NCBI GenBank assembly: GCA_900766825.1
Contig: CAAFWU010000091.1
Coordinates: 1 to 34,631, forward strand
Direction of reading: 5' to 3'
DNA length: 34,631 bases
DNA from: Bacteroidales bacterium
Lineage (GTDB): Bacteria > Bacteroidota > Bacteroidia > Bacteroidales > Marinilabiliaceae
Positions 32,361 through 34,631 of this stretch are shown piece by piece (the stretch's first letter is position 1; each line of letters starts with the position of its first letter). Position numbers and translations under genes: made by a program. The notes beneath the pieces were generated by a model. That model saw only the letters and a list, made by a program, of their open reading frames with translations, did no database searches and was not told where the DNA came from.

Positions 32361-34475
32361 TTAAAAGGTGATTACTCCTCCACCATTGTCCTGAGCCTCC
32401 TCATTGTTTTCATCTGTATTGGGGGATTCGGACTCTGTAGGTTGATATGCCAGCACTTCGATAGGCTCAACACCCAAGTTTTTTAGGAATAGGGAGATGT
32501 TTTCTTCCACCACTTCTGTTTCGCTGGCATCACCTTCGGTGTAGAACTTATCGAATGTGAGCTTGCCTCCTTTGGCATCATCAAAGATGGCGTCGGCAAA
32601 CTCGTAGTCTTTGAAAACATCGTTCCACAAGTAGAAAATCACTTTGCCCACAAATTTGTCGGCTGATATGCGCCCCTCATTATCTGCTTTGCAGAAGAAA
32701 TAGCCAAGTTTTTTGTCTTCGCTGTTGGTGAGTGAGCCTATTTTATCGTTTATTTTCTGAAGGAAAGTCCACCAGTCATAAAGGTTGCCATCTGCCGTAA
32801 TTTTCCAACCTTTTTTGGCATCGGATATGGGGCGATAGGACCAGTCCCACCTGCGTTTGAATGCAGAGTCGATAGGGAACAAGCTTTGGTCCGAGGTGTT
32901 CATTGTTGCCCAGATGTAAAGGTTGTTGGGCAAGAGAAGGATTTCGCCATTGAGCACTTCGCTGCACACATTTCTACCATTATACAGGGCATTGATGCTG
33001 TCAGCCTTAGCCAACGCCAATCCCTCAAAAGCCTTTTTCAGTTGGCGTTTCATATCAGCATCGGCTGTTATAGGATAATCGGAGAAACCTTGTGCATTGC
33101 GGTCGAGCAGTTGGAAGAGGTCGCCAAATATCTGAGCGCAGTTGCCTCGGTTTATTTCCTCAATAACCAGGAACTGTTTGCGTGGTTCATCACTTTGAGC
33201 CTGAGCATACTTGGTCCAAGCCGCCACGTATGCTTGAAGAAAAGCTTGCGGCACAAACTCATATACAATTTTAGACTCCGTACGAAGTGACCCGTCTGGA
33301 TTTTCTACTGGCACAGCCTTGGTGCCAATGACGGTTATCACCTCTTCCTCTACTGTCGTGGGCTTATAAGCACCAACAAATGTTGAATAGTCGGTATCGG
33401 GATGGAAGGTTGTGCGGATTACTTCCTCGCTGGACGTGTCGCGGTTTATGGTGTGGGATTTGCCAGTGCCGGGGGCGCCGTAGAAGATTTGCTGGAGGGA
33501 GGAAAGATGATGAGAAGCGTTTGAGGAAGAGGAAGAAGCTACGGATGACGCTCTTTGATTTTCCTGTTCGTCCTTAAGGATAAAAAGCCCATCCTCTTTT
33601 ATGAAGCTGAATCTGTTTTGATAAATATCTTTCACCAAAGTGGCAAAGTCCTCGAGCGAGGGCACTCCATTGTTATTCTTCTTCTCGGTCCACTCCTGAC
33701 ATAACAATGTCTCTTGAGAATCTACAATGAACACCTCATCGAACCATCTGCGACCTCGGTTTGTGTCGTTGATATTGGTGTTTAATAATCTGACTAACAG
33801 ATTTTCCCCCTTTCTGACAATAATGTAGCCAGCCTGAGAACGTTCAAAATAGGGGCTGAAAGCAGAAAAACCATCGAACCGCAAAAAGAACGAGAAAACC
33901 TCTTTTGCAAAACCATTTACTGTCTTTTGGCTAACTAAATAAGAGACATTGCCAGAAGTTAGCGAAACCCCAACAAGATTATCTGCCAACGATTTGAAGG
34001 TAAGGGTTGAGTTCTCGTCAATCAGAAAATGCTTGATATTAAAGCCACTATCCTCATCTGTCAAATCTGTTATATAGGCCTTACCACTGGTTCCTACACG
34101 AAGTGTCACCTCGTAGGCTCGCTGGTTTTGACCAGCAAAGAAATGACACATAGCATTAAAATCTGAGATAAACGCAGATGGATTGCCATCAACTCGAGAA
34201 ACAGAACCTGAGGCATTTACAAACAGGGGTGACTTGCTTAGAATATACCCCATGGCTTTTGAAAAATCCTGTTGATAGAGCACAAGAGAAACACGAGTTT
34301 CTGAGCCTAACTCCGCATCTGGTGCGAGCAAATGGAGTAATTCACTTGATAGGCTAACAGTTTTATCGTCCTACTGATTAAACTGAGTTAGAGTGTAATA
34401 CGCATCCTTGCCAAAAATATGTTTTGTAATCATGAGGTTTAATCTATACTTATCATTTAACACAAAATTAGCCAT
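32361..34475 (-). pseudogene. McrB/LlaJI R1-like AAA+ GTPase-type subunit with an early in-frame TAG
   Basis: The likely start is ATG at 34475 (MANFVLNDKYRLN). The frame gives 34 codons to FNQ, a TAG at 34371-34373, and then about 668 open codons to 32361. The large part has Walker A GAPGTGKS (about 33457-33480), Walker B FLVIEEINRGN (about 33140-33175), the ATMNTSDQSLFPID sensor block and an arginine-finger region AFKRRWDW, all typical of McrB-type AAA+ motors. The N-terminal third (about 40-300 from the ATG) would be the DNA-recognition part. A Ser-rich linker precedes the AAA+ domain. Translation could restart downstream (a TTG at 34331 or the first Met at MGYIL), so a functional shorter product cannot be excluded. 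Confidence 0.8.
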
Positions 34476-34518
34476 TATATAATCAGTTCAAGAACAGGCA
34501 ACCACACTTCCCTAATTT

Positions 34519-34631
34519 TTAACACAGAAACAACAAATAGTTGAGAGAAAATATTAGCGGATAAACTGTGAAATTTAGCCTATATTCCTTTCTCAGGGCG
34601 TTGGCTTCGCCGATGTTTTCAACGGCATGAC
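34519..34631 (-). CDS. C-terminal fragment of an upstream gene, unidentified
   Basis: On the minus strand a frame is open from the window edge to TAA at 34519-34521 (37 codons, beginning HAVENIGEANALRKEYRLN). It lies 44 bases upstream of the McrB-like start and in the same direction. In LlaJI systems the genes before the restriction subunits are DNA methyltransferases, so this could be the end of one, but no motif is present to show it. It may be chance. Confidence 0.3.
   Translation of the reverse strand, partial: HAVENIGEANALRKEYRLNFTVYPLIFSLNYLLFLC

Noticed and set aside
30190..34475. Genome-wide reassignment of TAG to an amino acid
   Set aside because: TAG ends at least nine intact genes in the window, including era, the POT gene, aqpZ and the DUF4494 gene.

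Overview
The window looks like a chromosomal segment of a Bacteroidales bacterium (phylum Bacteroidota). Four things point there: start regions without clear Shine-Dalgarno sequences; several upstream boxes matching the Bacteroidota -7 consensus TAnnTTTG; Bacteroidota-type families (DUF4494, SiaC/DUF1987, PD40-type lipoprotein, lipoprotein GH2 enzyme, AAA_14/DUF4143 ATPase); and the MFP-TolC arrangement. I cannot name the genus. TAG, TAA and TGA all end intact genes, so the standard bacterial code applies. I saw no rRNA, tRNA, CRISPR array, transposase or integrase.

Layout. 1-1620: end of an efflux adaptor gene and a TolC-type outer membrane factor, closed by a terminator. 2022-4368: a tight four-gene envelope operon (CsgG-like protein, small lipoprotein, DUF4810 lipoprotein, GNA1162/DUF799 lipoprotein). 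4563-8754 (minus): a Yip1-like membrane protein, a GH2 glycosidase lipoprotein and two tandem SiaC-like (DUF1987) genes. 9139-15110 (minus): housekeeping genes argS, era, a POT-family peptide transporter, a DUF4494 gene and aqpZ. 15300-17040 (minus): an AT-rich accessory patch with an AAA_14/DUF4143 ATPase, four 13-bp repeats spaced exactly 33 bp apart in front of it, and a HipB-like regulator followed by what looks like a hipA stub. 17183-22623 (minus): a purB / MsbA-like ABC exporter / PD40-TPR lipoprotein operon with overlapping or abutting genes. 22911-25606 (plus): a preQ1-I-like riboswitch ahead of queC-queE-queF, a complete preQ0-to-preQ1 branch of queuosine synthesis; a Sel1-repeat protein follows. 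26640-28493 (minus): an AT-rich ATPase plus TOPRIM-like gene pair that resembles two-gene anti-phage systems. 28928-29935: an outer membrane barrel protein. 30190 to the end (minus): a LlaJI/McrBC-like restriction module.

The main points of interest are these. Both LlaJI/McrBC-like genes carry one in-frame TAG inside otherwise open reading frames. The 33-bp-phased repeats lie immediately upstream of the AAA_14 ATPase start codon. The ATPase/TOPRIM pair has altered key residues. QueE has a rearranged CX3CX16C cluster motif. The riboswitch controls its natural pathway. The PD40 lipoprotein lacks OmpA and carries a long Lys/Ser/Thr-rich insertion. Three AT-rich defence-like patches (about 15.3-17.0, 26.6-28.6 and 30.2-34.6 kb) are interleaved with GC-richer core genes, which suggests repeated acquisition at this locus.
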